From positions 9,738,122 through 9,802,121 of the forward strand of contig LR990044.1 of the NCBI GenBank assembly GCA_905147135.1: 64,000 nt of DNA, given 5' to 3'. The stretch is from Blastobasis lacticolella. Lineage: Eukaryota; Arthropoda; Insecta; Lepidoptera; Blastobasidae. A model generated the notes under the pieces. It was given only the letters and a program-made list of their open reading frames with translations, was not told the origin of the DNA and ran no database searches. The first letter of the stretch is position 1. Each line of letters starts with the position of its first letter. Both the position numbers and the translations under genes were made by a program. Shown here one piece after another: positions 9,286-20,599 of this stretch.

Positions 9286-12200
9286 TGATTTTATTGAAAT
9301 CGTTAGTACGAATTATTAACGGATTATAAAAAGATTCCCGTAACATCCTAATATTCGCATTTGTAAATAACATCACCAATTAATTAATTTATCCGAAGTC
9401 GCATCCCAAGAACCGATTGAATGTAATTTCCTGCTATACACGGACACAAAACACATTTGGCCGTGTTATTTTTGCATTTTATTACCGAAATACTAATTCA
9501 GCTGTCGATTCTAATTGCCAGATTGCCACTCCGCCTCGTCGAGTTTTAGCATAATGTGGTATTAATTAGCATTTTATCTTGCGATCTCTGTCCGCGACAT
9601 AACTCCGTCGAAACATCATGGGAACAAAGGAAACGCCCCAATAAGAGATGCATTTGCAAATTGTGCCGCAACTACCATAATTTGGCTTAATGAACTCATT
9701 TCTCGGAGGATGGCCCGCGATAAAGCAAACACGCGAGGGAAAGGGCATTAATATTGCCTGAGAACCGACACATACTCGTACGTTCGTTAGCCGCCTTTTG
9801 ACGGACTTATTCAATTCAACACTTTTATCACCCGCCCGTAATTACTTTTTGATAAGTTACGACACCGGTTGTTAGGAGAACGTGGTGAGGTGGTTTGCCA
9901 CTGGTAATTTGTTTAATATTTTAACCAGATATATTTTATAACATAGGCAGTTATAAAGAAAATAACATTACAAAGTACAAAGTTTTATTGAAATCGGATA
10001 AGCTGTTTTTAAGATATTTATTAATTCGCTTAAGTATATGAAAGTTACAGGTTTGGGCATTTTCTCCATATTAAACGGCAATTTTCTATATAAAGACCTA
10101 ACAGTATCATTTTAGATGTCTGTGTGTAATAGCTGTCAGCCGAAAGGCCTGATTACTTTTCTAAAAAGTATTTTATTTCATATAAAAAGTTATTTAAACA
10201 CATTTATTACATTGTGCCAGAAACTCCTTCAAAAATAATAATGCAACCGATAGTTGCGGCCTGCACTAATTATTGCGAGTAACTTTCTTGTAGGCGCTTA
10301 TCTAAATGATCTTATCATGATTGTAACGTGCGGTTTCTTCATAATACAAGACAATTTTACGCAGCAGTTGATTTACTTAATAGTATTATAATTAGTTTCC
10401 TTTTTTTACTTAACAGCAATTACATTTGTTGTGCCCGTTGTAGTAATATTTCCCAAGCCTTAGGCTTAAACTCTTCCCTTTATTCTAACCGGTTGTAATT
10501 TTTAAATGCTTTTTCAGGTTGTTGAACACTAATTAAGCAACTTTGCTCCATCCATTAGAGCTGCGTAATGTAATATTAAGATATTTTGTTAGATACCCAG
10601 CCCAATTACCTCCCATAAGCATGTAGACAGAGTAATTTCTTTCCAATTTATCTTATTTTCGGCTTATTTCATTTGAGATATTCGGTTGATCTGACGATAA
10701 TATCATACATACATACATACACACTCACGCCCGCAACCCATATAGGTAGGCAGAGAGTAGTAGTAGTTGATAGCGAGTGCCACAAGCACGATAATAACAA
10801 CGTATTTAATTATGAAAACTTGACAAGTACAGTCCCATCCAAGTCATTGTAACAAAACGATATTTCATTGTCCGCCGATAAATTACCTAATAACTTTGGT
10901 AGCGAAGACAATTGTAACCCTCTCAGGTTATTGATGTGCCATCTGACGCTTGTTAATCGACGAAACAATAATTTGTTACACCAAAGATACCTAATATAAT
11001 ACTATACTATGTTATAGTATGGTTAACTTTGTAGTAGTTAATAATTGGTAGGACTTGTGGTAGGCTCATTCAAGCCTGAGGAGGCCGGTAACACCCTAAG
11101 AGATGGTTCTTAGCTTAATAAATACTTAGGTACCTAATAAATATTAAATCAATTTATTTAGATTTCTGTGGAAAATAGGTGCTTTGCCGTGCTCTACTTT
11201 TTCTTTATCTAAGGAAACGTACCTGCTTTACTTAATTTTTTTCGAAGACAGTTAGAAATCAATTCCAAGGGCACTTTAGGTAAAATTTTCCCCAACGAAA
11301 TATGTGTTAGTAGGCGGAATTTATTTTCTTGTGGATATCCGTAAGCTTCATCTGGTTTCACCCATGTTTCTACTTTGCAAGGCTGTCGAGTAACATAATG
11401 CTACTTGACTTATTTGTTGCGGACTATCTGGATACTCTACTTCCGTTCCCGTATATTTTATTAAACTGCTGCAGCTCAATCCCAACACAGATTTACAAGG
11501 TCTGATCGTGACATTTATCGGAGCTGAAAGCTGATAGTTGGTTCCGTACTCGTAATTCAACAGTGACATGACACGAAAAGTGATAGCTCTAGAGAAACTA
11601 TCGCTGTTACATCCCTAGACTTGTTACGATAGGTAGAGACAGCCCCGCGGCTTGTACGTCACTATTTTAAAAAGATTGCTGAGTTTTGTATTGCTGGAAA
11701 CCTATTTTAACCTGGAATTTAACCTAGCAGGCTTAGTAATCGGCACACACATGATCACATCACAGCCTTTGATTATCTATCTGTCAAAGATCACAGCACT
11801 GTAAGTAAATATGGTCACAGGAATTTGTCTTATTTTATTTGTAAGTACCGCCTGTTACTGTGTTTCTTATTCGAGAAGATTTTTGATTCCAAAGGGTTCT
11901 TACTTAACAAACCACAACAAATCTTAAATATATGCATTTTATTATGCATAAAAAATATTGCAAATATTTTTGACAGTTATAGATTCTGAGGGCACCGTAG
12001 GTCATCGAATACAAAATAGGTATCCCTTTGTAGAGATAGTAAAGATTTAGGAGAGCCACAAAACCTTGTTCTGCCTATGCGCAAGCTAACACGTTCGGTA
12101 CAGTAAAAAACATTGTTTTTGATCATCTCAAAGTTTCCGACTTTATGTACTTATTAGTACAGTAGTACTTATTTATTGTAGTAAAAAAAAATAGTCTGCG

Positions 12201-12604
12201 TTAAATCCTCTTGGCAGTTGCACTAGTCAGCCTCATTAAAGTCACATTTTGGTCGCAAGTATTTATAATAAAACAATCGACATAAATTCATAAATGTTTC
12301 AAGTGCGCTTTCATTCCTGTAAAGCTACAATAAATTAGACGCTCTTAACATAGAAACGAGGTGGATTCCAGGAATCGTTCCACCATCTTAGTCCCATAAT
12401 TTAATTTATCAAGAACTGTACCAATAATTTCTTGGAAAATGTATTCAGACACTGACAAGTCACGCTTAAATCTTTGCTATTTGAACCGAATTGAAATAAG
12501 TAAGAATTTTGCAATTTTCAATTTCATTTATTCATTCATCAATATTGCTAGAGTAAGTCTTAGCATAGGCACTGGCGTCTGTTTTAACCTTGACGATTGT
12601 CAGT
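9286..12604. other. Unassigned intronic DNA, possible regulatory stretches
   Basis: About 9320-9900 is free of recognised repeats and carries homeodomain-type TTAATTAATT cores. It could be an intronic enhancer, but this is inference from composition only. A CATA tetranucleotide run lies at 10706-10720, followed by a scrap (TCACGCCCGCAACCC..ATAGGTAGGCAGAG) that resembles a common moth LINE fragment. The rest shows nothing recognisable. Confidence 0.4.
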
Positions 12605-12850
12605 TTTCGCGTTAATGTTCCGGTAGTGTTCTTACTCGCAAGGGCCCGGGGTTCGCCTAGCTAGACCATGTTCCAGTATTTTAACAGATCAGGTAATTAC
12701 AGTGGAGCGACTGCCATCTGACCTCAGTGACCCTGTTAATAGGGGAACCTCACCATATTATATTATAGTTACACACTCAGTCGCTTGACGCAGAACACAT
12801 TCCCTCACAAAAGTATCGGGATTCGAACGCGGTAGTACGAGCCGACCCGT
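12605..12850 (-). mobile_element. SINE-A, partial copy
   Basis: The minus-strand body matches: CGTTAATGTTCCGG at its 3' end, AATTACAGTGGAGCGACTGC, and the GGGATTCGAACGCGG relic of the B box near 12820. The head beyond the B box is very decayed. Confidence 0.65.
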
Positions 12851-13539
12851 TACAAAATAGGCCATCGACGCTCTTTATTATTTCCTGGGCCGAAAGATCC
12901 CTGTCCGTGAAAGGTACCGGTGACAGCCTTAATGAGGTCAACTTAACGGAAAAAAGTCGAGTTATTTTTCTTTTGCGAATTTGAAAACCAGATTATTTTC
13001 TTCCCGACGGAAAATGAGAATGGAACGGTAATTATTCAAGTGACATTTTAGTGTTCACTTTATTGCAAGACTTCCTTTTGCCTTTTTCTCTCTCGACAAT
13101 CGTTCCCGTATTGGAACAAATTAGCACCGAAAAACAAAGAGAACAGGACATCCGTAGTTGAACAAACATGTGCCTGATTGCCCGAATAGATATCTATAGA
13201 TTAAGGCGGAACCTTATAAGGTTTTCCCCGTATTGTAGTAAATCAAAAAGTAAATGCATCCGCAATGAAATTATATTGGCCTCATCCTTTACGCCGGAAC
13301 AGAATAATGCAAGCCTTCCAGGCGGAGTTTTCAGACTTTTCAGGTCAGAATCTTACTAATTGGTAATGGATGAGAGATCGATAGACGAAATCGTCCACCT
13401 TGCAAGTGGGCGAGGCGACCCAGAACGCTTTCTATCATCATCAGCCATTACTATAGTCCACTGCTGGGCTAGTCCTTGGCTTGCCGCATCCAGCAACCAT
13501 TTGTAACTATAAATCGATTTTGAAATTTCCTACACTAAG
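12851..13539. other. Unassigned intronic DNA with a short LINE scrap
   Basis: 13436-13475 (CATCAGCC..TAGTCCACTGCTGGGC) resembles the reverse complement of the LINE 3' end at 56665-56705. Otherwise nothing recognised. Confidence 0.45.
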
Positions 13540-13872
13540 AGCGTCGGTAGCCTAATGGTTAGCCGGTTGGGGTCATAAACGAAAGGTACCGAGTTCGATC
13601 TGCAATGCCGCCATGTACCAATGAATTTTTCTAAGTTATGATTATAGTTGAATACTAACTATGCTCTTATGATGAGGGAAAACATCGTAAGGAAACCTGC
13701 TCATTCAGGCGACAAAATGTATAACTATGATCCACTATTGTCAGGGTCACGGATATCAGATGGCAGCCCTCTGCTTCAGGTAATTACTGATCCGTCAAAT
13801 CTTGAATTATGGTCAAGTCGAAAACCGAGCCTACGACTGCGAGAGCAGAACCGTGACATTGACTACCTTAGA
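13540..13872 (+). mobile_element. SINE-A, full-length but diverged copy
   Basis: Starts GAGCGTCGGTAGCCTAATGG with an A-box-like TAGCCTAATGGTTAG and a B-box-like GAGTTCGATC. The shared body follows (ATGCTCTTATGATGAGGGAA, GGGTCACGG.TATCAGATGGC). Located about 210 bp upstream of exon 2. Confidence 0.7.
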
Positions 13873-14079
13873 AGATACTTTTGATTTCAGGAATATAGTG
13901 AGATTCCACAGGATAGTATGTCTACAGTTTCACGCAGTCCATCAATCCAGTTGCCATCGTTGGATGGCACGGCTCAGACTCTCTGCGGGTAGAAGCCAGA
14001 GATTGATTGATAGCTGACACAACAAACTTAATCCGTAACTCTTTTACTACTATTTATTTACTATGTCTTTTGTCCACAG

Positions 14080-14169
14080 TCCATGTGCTGCAAGACAACG
14101 AGCTCCCGCTGGAAGTGGCCGCCGCCCTGGGGCCGGACGTGCAATTCGTTCTCAAGTACATCGACGTTG
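14080..14169 (+). CDS. ASPP: Exon encoding second half of the ASPP-like N-terminal domain
   Basis: A 90-base exon between the acceptor TTGTCCACAG and the donor G|GTAAGT at 14169/14170. Joining the last G of the exon at 30-183 with TC gives a Val codon. The frame then reads HVLQDNELPLEV, ALGPDVQFVLKYID and ends in phase 1. DNE and the final VQFVLKY strand correspond to the DNE and V.F.L parts of the ASPP ubiquitin-like fold as I recall it. Together the two exons code for about 81 residues, the expected size of that domain. GC content is high relative to the surrounding intron. The long coiled coil, proline-rich, ankyrin and SH3 parts of an ASPP protein are not seen downstream in this window. 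Confidence 0.75.
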
Positions 14170-14859
14170 GTAAGTGTCCTTGTTTATTTGCGTCCTACTG
14201 TAAAATGTGACTACATTTACATTCGTATTCAGAATCGTTAAAGAGGTTACAGTATTCCAATGGTAATAGTTGAGTGGCAATCGGTACTATGTGTCTGTCA
14301 AAATGAACAAAATTGACCAAAGCCGTATTGAATGCAGTGTGTTCACTTGGCAAAGGGCCGCTAGGTACTTCGCATAGTATATAGCTCTCGCGTTGATCCT
14401 CATAAGTTCCCGTGGAATTTTACTCATAAGAATATGCTACCAAAATAAGCTAATTCTGTTGATTAGCGAATCCTGACCTAGATTTATTGTGGTATTTCTA
14501 TGATTTTAAAGAACATTAACACGATAATTTAGCTCAACGACGACACGGTTCACGGTTTTAATACAAATATTAAAACCGAACTTTTTTCTAATTGGTGCTT
14601 ACGCTTACAATAGGTGTTATTGTTACTACGAACAATCTGAATTTGAAGGTCCATTGCCCACGAACGTCCGCTTCAAACGAATGGCGTCCCTTCCATGTAA
14701 GGACCATATCTCTTAAAAACACATTTCATATTAGCACCCAAATGACCACATCTATGATACAAAAACAATTACCTACCTATAATAAAGCGAAATTACGATG
14801 TCTCTATTGTGAAAATTAAAATTAAAACCCCCTTGACAATCCGCCTCCCGATAAAAAAA
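14170..14859. other. Start of next intron, unassigned
   Basis: Donor GTAAGT at 14170. Nothing recognisable follows up to the SINE. Confidence 0.5.
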
Positions 14860-15215
14860 TAATCATCTTGGCGTTAAGGTTCCGGTTGTGTTCTCGCGCA
14901 CGGGCCCGGTGTGCGCCTTGACCATGATCCAGGATTTGGCAGATGAGATAACTACAGTAGATCGACTGCCATCTAACCTTCGTGAACCTGCTACCAGAAG
15001 AACCTGACCAGATAAGACCATGGTTACACATTCAGTCACCTGAAGTGCAGGTTTTATTACGATATTTCCCCCCACCTTAAGAGCAATAGTTAGAATTCAA
15101 CTAATGTACATATCTCAGAAAATAGTCATTAGTACATGGCCGCAGTGGGATTCGAACCCGGTACCTCTCGCTTACGAGTCGGATATCTTAACCATCCGCA
15201 ACTGAAGCTGACACG
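14860..15215 (-). mobile_element. SINE-A, full-length copy
   Basis: Minus strand: the head region at about 15130-15200 (seen as GGGATTCGAACCCGGTACCT and ATATCTTAACCATCCG) keeps a good B box. The body shows AGATAAGACCATGGTTACAC and CTGATCTGCCAAATCC-like text, and the tail CGTTAACGCCAAGATGATTA ends near 14860. Confidence 0.75.
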
Positions 15216-15486
15216 TAACGATGATTGCTAAGGCTCAAAACGGAGGCCAACACACCGATACGAAGCTGAAAAAAGCCTTGACGCCGCAATTTAAAGGGCT
15301 CATTACGATCTTATTCTTAGCAGAGAAGGGAATGCTGAAGGAAAAAAGGTCGCAGCCATCTCGTATCTGGTCCAATACATCTCGCGTAGCACGTCGATGG
15401 TATATTTATTTATCGCTCGGCCTTCGTCGGTAATTGCGTCGCTTTATTTGTTCCCCCGCCCTTATTGACGACTCCCATAAACATGT
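15216..15486. other. Unassigned DNA
   Basis: Short open frames only. No recognised repeat. Confidence 0.4.
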
Positions 15487-15917
15487 CGGCTCTAGTGGGG
15501 CTTGGGAGGGGCCGTGTATGGGTCTCGGTCTCGGATTATCAAGCATAGGTGTGTCCTTGTTGTCCAATTCTCAGGAATTCAAAGGAGAGTGGTACTGGAC
15601 GCCTCGTTTAAAAGACATCAAAATAAACGTACGGCTCTAGTGGCGCTTGGGAGGGGCAAGTTTGGGTATCGTTCTTGGAGTATCAGGCATTGGTGTGGCC
15701 TCTTGTTATCAAAGTCACCTATTCCTCATAGGAAACTGATACTGGACGCTCCGTTTAAAAAGACATCAAAACAAATTACGGCTCTAGTGGGGCTTGGGAG
15801 GTACGTGTGTAGGTCTTGGTCTCGGATTATTAGGAATAGGTGTGGCTCCTTGTGCTCCAATTCTCCCATTCCCCATAGGAAACTAGTACTGGACCACACG
15901 TTTAAAAAAAAAACGTA
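15487..15917. repeat. Three tandem copies of a ~146-bp unit
   Basis: Units start at 15487, 15632 and 15779, each with CGGCTCTAGTGG.GCTTGGGA. They also share TCTTGG..T.GGATTAT.A and CGTTTAAAA(A)GACATCAAAA-type ends. Units 2 and 3 share CACCTATTCC/CCCATTCC..CATAGGAAACT. Divergence between units is moderate, so the duplication is not recent. An open frame passes through all three units. Confidence 0.8.
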
Positions 15918-16445
15918 ATTAAGTAATTGTATTTTATTAACTTGACATGAATTTTTCGAGTTAATTAATTTTAGTAATATTGTCTTGAACCATTGTTATT
16001 AACATAAATATGGATTACGGCCCGAAATAATAGATTTCTAATAAAATAAAATTAAAAAAAAATTTACGTCATTCTTTAACGTGTTTAAGAATTTGGTGCA
16101 AGCCGCCCTTAGCCTCAGACTCGGACTCAGGTCATGTTGTACCCCAGAATCGAGTTTTTACAGCATTGAAATTGAGACCAAGGCCGGGCCGCCACAGCGA
16201 AAGTGCCGATATCGAATTATCACTTCCACAACAGACGTTTCATTAACGTTGGAACAAAGGCGGACTATAAAATAATAAACGCCCCGAAATACAACATAAT
16301 TACTAGCGCTGAGGTTTTCGGGGAAATAGTTCGTGGGAATAGCGCGGATGGTTGTGCGTCCTTGGTGGAAGTTACGTTGTTGTTGGGAAGAAGAACTTAC
16401 TCAATTATGGAAATATGGATAGTGTATAGATACCTACTTTAAACT
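15918..16445. other. Unassigned DNA
   Basis: AT-rich, with A-rich runs near 16040-16062. Nothing else recognised. Confidence 0.4.
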
Positions 16446-16941
16446 ACTACCAGAGAGTAGAGTAGGGAGCGTCGGTGGCCGAGTGGTTAAGGTATCCGAC
16501 TCGTAAGCGAGAGGTACCGGGTTCGAATCCATGCGGCCGTCTGCTAACGACTCTTTTCTGAACTATGTAGAGTAGGGAACGTCGGTGGCCGAGTGGTTAA
16601 GGTATCCGACTCGTAAGCGAGAGGTACCGGGTTCGAATCCATGCGGCCATGTGCCAACGACTCTTTTCTGAGTTATGTACAGTAGTTGAATACTAACCGA
16701 TGCTCTTACGGTGAGGGAAAACATTGTGATGAAACCTACATATTCAGGCGACTGAATGTGTAACCATGACTCAATCTGGTCAGATTCCCCTGGTAGCAAG
16801 GTCACGGAGGTCAGATGGCAATCGCTCCACTGGTCTGCCAAATCCTGGATCATGGTCAACGCGGACCATAGGCCCTCGTTAGCGATAGCACAACCTGAAC
16901 ATTAACGCCAAGATTATGATGATGATGACTACCAGAGAGTA
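16446..16941 (+). mobile_element. Two-headed SINE-A with perfect 14-bp target site duplication
   Basis: The 14-bp sequence ACTACCAGAGAGTA lies at 16446-16459 and again at 16928-16941, and brackets the insertion 16460-16927. Inside, a 110-bp tRNA-like head (16460-16569) is followed head to tail by a complete SINE (16570-16927). Both heads contain a Pol III A box (TGGCCGAGTGG) and B box (GGTTCGAATCC). The complete copy continues with GAGTTATGTACAGTAG, CCGATGCTCTTACGGTGAGG, GGTCACGGAGGTCAGATGGC, AACATTAACGCCAAG and a (ATG)n tail. The promoter boxes look intact, and this is the best-preserved SINE here. The tRNA-like head is SINE-derived and should not be called a tRNA gene. Confidence 0.9.
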
Positions 16942-17007
16942 CAGGCCCATCTTAAAGCCGCGTAGAGCTTTATATCTAGCGGTGAAAAGTGAATATACTG
17001 TTGCGTA

Positions 17008-17175
17008 GTTTTTTTTTTTATGTCATTCAGGAGGCAAACAGGCAAGCGGGCCACCTGCTGATTAGATTATTAGAAGAATAATACGAACAAAGAGAGAGTT
17101 AACTCATATTTAACAGCCCACAACAGTTCACTGCTAGACACGAGCCTTCTCCAAATTAGTGGAGGGCATTGCCGT
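17008..17175. repeat. LINE 3' scrap followed by family-B scrap
   Basis: 17011-17065 (T-run, TGTCATTCAGGAGGCAAACA, GGGCCACCTGCTGAT) is the reverse complement of a LINE 3' end like that at 7470-7500 and 32100-32130. 17113-17175 (ACAGCCCACAACAGTTCACT) is the left end of family B. Confidence 0.55.
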
Positions 17176-18165
17176 ATCTGACAATGAAAACAGCTACAGT
17201 CGTGCTCATAAGTGCTTTACTACTTTTGGAAAAAGCATACTATCACATACAGGATATTAGGTGAATTATTAAACAAATGGAATTGGCTAAAAGAAGGCCC
17301 AATCAGCTGTCCCTTAGGCACCAATAACTAATTCTTAAACTGCAGGTTTTGATATTATCTTGAGTTTAAAATGTTTTCTACTTTATTCTCTTTCGAACGC
17401 CACATACTACAAAACCTTTTAACACCTGCACAGGAATATGAATCTTAAGGTGATAATGCACATAAAAGCGCAAGCCTACATTCGTTCCTTGCAGACAATC
17501 TCATCTCTGGAACTGCCGAACTGATCTAACAAACATTTAGAAATCTTCATCCTCGACTATCCTTACAGAGATTTTATTCTAACACATCAAAGGGAAACTA
17601 CCATAACTTTATAGCTATACCTTATCTACAGGTCAATTAGTAGTTTGAGTTTACGTCGCCTGTAATAAGCTGTGGCGTAATAATTAATTAATATCCAAAA
17701 TTGCAGCGTTGCAGCCTGCGCGCTGCGGTTGGAAAATGAACTGATTGTTAAATTTGGACCAACACCAGCCTAATTGCAACAATATCCAACGACTAGTAAC
17801 TCCGTTAATTAAGCCAGATGAAAATGGAACTATACTTGTTGTATAAGTACAAACAAGTATACTCGGTAAGCGGAGGAATATTTCGTAATAAAATCCAAGT
17901 AGGTTAGAACCTATTAGAAGATAGTAGATTAGTAGAAGATATATAGAAACCCATTACAGTCTGGTAATATGACTTTGAACTACTCCTTTGACGACTAGTA
18001 GAACAATAATGAACAATCAACCTCTATTTCTTGAATCGGATTATACGATAGCGGTAATTGACGATACCGGCAAGTAACATGTGACCATAAGCTTTCATTT
18101 CCATAAGGAGCTACCCGAAAACGACCCAATCAATATAGAATTAGATTAACATAAATTTGATCATC
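17176..18165. other. Unassigned DNA
   Basis: 17640-17830 holds several TAATTAATTA cores and GC-rich patches and could be regulatory. No direct evidence. Confidence 0.4.
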
Positions 18166-18345
18166 GTAATCAAGTCCATAACAGACTAAATCAGTGGAGG
18201 ACTTTGCACTAATTTCCATACTTAGCACTGTCACTTAACATCAAATTACGGTTGGCAAACTGGCGGGAATCACAGTGTTGAAAATACCTAACAGGAAACG
18301 GCACTTGCCACCCATTTTACGGTCGACATACGTTCTAGGTGGTCC
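18166..18345 (+). repeat. Diverged relative of repeat family B
   Basis: ATCATCGTAATCAAGTCCAT, ACAGACTAAATCAGTGGAGG and CACCCATTTTACGG follow the family-B order but with many differences. A close sibling lies at 19565-19660, so the two may form a sub-family. Confidence 0.5.
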
Positions 18346-18404
18346 GAGTATTACACGCATAGGCAATTCCAAAATATTAATGCCAAATCCTTCTCCGCCG
18401 AACG

Positions 18405-18765
18405 ACTGAGGCGTTGGGGGTTTAATATGTAGTTAAGGGGTCCGATTTGTACCCCAAGGTACCGGATTCAAACACCAATTTCGCCATGTACCAATGACTC
18501 TTTTCTGAGTTACGTACTTTTGTCGAATACTAAACGATGCTTTTACGGTGAGGGAAAACATTGTGATAAACTTGCGACGGCGACTAAATGTGTAACCATG
18601 ATCCAATCTGGACAGGTTCCTCTATTAACAGTGTCACAAAGGTCAGATGGCAGTCGCTCCACTGTAATTACCTGATCTGCCAAAATCTGGATCATTGTCA
18701 AAGCGCACCCAGGGCCCTCGCGTGCGTTAGCACAACATTACCGCCAAGATGACCCTGACTTTCTC
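18405..18765 (+). mobile_element. SINE-A, full-length body with decayed head
   Basis: GAGTTACGTACTTTTGTCGA, CGATGCTTTTACGGTGAGGG, AACCATGATCCAATCTGG, GGTCAGATGGCAGTCGCTCC, and the end ATTACCGCCAAGATGA. The B-box area reads GGATTCAAACACC and is probably inactive. Confidence 0.7.
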
Positions 18766-19194
18766 CACCGAGCACCTCACGACTAGACAAACATTGAATA
18801 CCATTCACACCTCGGCACAAGCAATTCATAAGGAGAATCCAACCGACAAATCCGTACACTACGTCCACTCATCCCCTTGAATCGTCACTTGGGCAATAAA
18901 AGCGTGCAGAATGGCTGCCTCGTTGCTTCCCTTTATTTTTTCCCGATGCCAGCTGACTGATGGGCGGATAAGATTAATGGCCACAAGCACTCGTTCCAAA
19001 TTGGACGTCGCCGGTTCACGAATGGATTATTAGTTCTCCCACTTGGTGATTCGGAGATCTAATTGCGATATTTTACCCGGGACTGCGACAGCGACGGGTT
19101 GGCGGAGCTAAAGTGTTTTGGAGGCTAATGAGAGCACGATTCAAACTCTGGAGTCACTGTCCTGCCCGAAAATGACCCGAATAATATAGAATTA
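18766..19194. other. Unassigned DNA
   Basis: Nothing recognised. The open frames are short. Confidence 0.4.
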
Positions 19195-19562
19195 GAAGAA
19201 CATACGTATGATTATCGCCAACGAAATCATACTGCTGCGGTGGATATGTGGCGTTACGCGCCTTGATCAAGTGCGTAAGAGATATCGCGAATAAGATCGA
19301 AGAGGCTCGGCTTTGCTGGTATGGTCACTTGTTGCGTAAGCCCCAGGGATACGTGGGAAATAGGTGCCTGAATCTGCCGGTATCAGGCAACGAGATCCTG
19401 CGGAAGGCCCAAGAAGCGATGGATTAACATCGCCGAGTCGAACGCGAGAACCATCGGCTTACGACGTGAGGATGCCGAAGATCGGGCAAAGTGGAGAAAG
19501 CAAAGCAGAAAAGCGGACCCTGGCAGTAGCCGGGATTGACCGCTCGGATGATGATGATGACT
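19195..19562 (+). pseudogene. RTE-type LINE pol C-terminal remnant with GAT tail
   Basis: In broken frames it reads RWICGVTRLDQVR, then ARLCWYGHLLRKPQGYVGNR, CLNLPVSG, GRPKKRWINIA and EDAEDRAKWRKQSRKADPG before a stop and a (GAT)n tail at about 19545-19562. The block order LRWxCGVTR, ARLxWxGH, GRPKKRW and DRxxWR is the C-terminal end of RTE-clade non-LTR retrotransposons. Several frame changes make it non-functional. The same C-terminal text occurs on the minus strand at 49222-49455. Confidence 0.75.
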
Positions 19563-19660
19563 TATGATCATCGTAATCAAGTCCATAACAGTCCAAATCA
19601 GTGGAGGATTTTGCCATCATTTCCATATTTGGCACTGTCACTTGCCACGGAAATGAGGAT
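19563..19660 (+). repeat. Family-B-like fragment fused to the RTE tail
   Basis: GATCATCGTAATCAAGTCCA, AACAGTCCAAATCAGTGGAG and GGCACTGTCACTTG match 18170-18240. It follows the GAT tail of the RTE remnant with no gap. Confidence 0.55.
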
Positions 19661-20599
19661 AATGAGGCCACGATTGAAATTCTGGAGTCACTGTTGGGTC
19701 ATCAGTATGGTGAGGTTCACGGTAGAAGAAATTGAAGCGAATCTTGACGACTGAATTCAATCTTACAAAATGTTCTCTTGCTTTAAGTTACAGGTAAGTT
19801 GACGCTTGGAGGTTGGACTTTGATTTCTCTCTAGGCTTCATGGTTTATCTTCATTATTTATCGTATATTATACACGGCTTAAGACACTGCTGCTGTAGAA
19901 TCATTGCGTTGTGTAATAACATCTTTTGTTCGTTGTTTAAAGGTAGGTAGCGAAAGGCACTACGTAGTTACAACATCGGTTTTCCGGCTAAATCCCTTCA
20001 CATGTTTATTTTATTATCATCAGTCACAATAAAGGTTTTAGGTACTTATGGGTCAAATACTTCATTGTGACCAAGTTTACAATAAGCATATAAATTCCAT
20101 GTTCTTTTTCTATGAATAGGAAGGAGCAGGTAGCTCGCCAAAATGCCGCCCCAGTAACAAGTGAATTCCCAAATCCGGATATTCGCATTCAGTTTTTTTG
20201 TTGTTGAAATGACTAAGGCTTAAAGTCCGACACTCCGCTACGCAAAGAAAAATGCAAAAGTATTCCGTTGCGCTGTAAAGTCAAATAATTTTTGAATGAC
20301 ATCTTTAATGTAATATTTTGAAACAGTTTTTTAAACGAAAAATTATCTGTACAATCTCCGGAACACCTATTAATCGCGTTCTTAATTTTTATACCTTCCA
20401 AAGTATCCGACAAGAATCTCAATAAAAATATCCGTCATGACAACACGGATTTAAAATTATAATTTCAACTATGAAAGTCTTAGTTTATCACGTGGGCATT
20501 TAATGAATACCTGAACCTGTCAATAAATAACTTTAATAGCGTACCGGACGGAACATTACCGTCACCGGGCGGCTGTTGATAAAATAGCGTCTAACAAAA
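19661..20599. other. Unassigned DNA
   Basis: No repeat or coding signal recognised. Confidence 0.4.

Larger units (their letters stand above)
184..14079 (+). other. Intron 1 of the ASPP-like gene (13.9 kb)
   Basis: The intron runs from GTGAGT at 184 to the acceptor TTGTCCACAG ending at 14079. It holds SINE-A copies, family-B repeats, MITEs, LINE remnants and stretches of unassigned DNA, listed separately. No additional coding exon was recognised in it. Confidence 0.65.

Noticed and set aside
10706..10720. CRISPR-like or regulatory short repeat
   Set aside because: A simple CATA microsatellite.
15502..15918. Gene for a 138-aa repeat protein
   Set aside because: The frame follows a tandem DNA repeat with uneven unit lengths and no splice or start context. 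Reported as a repeat instead.
16480..16550. tRNA genes at the two SINE heads (also 16590-16660 and 60230-60300)
   Set aside because: They carry A and B boxes but are followed by SINE bodies and tails, with poor or decayed cloverleaf pairing and a shared target duplication.
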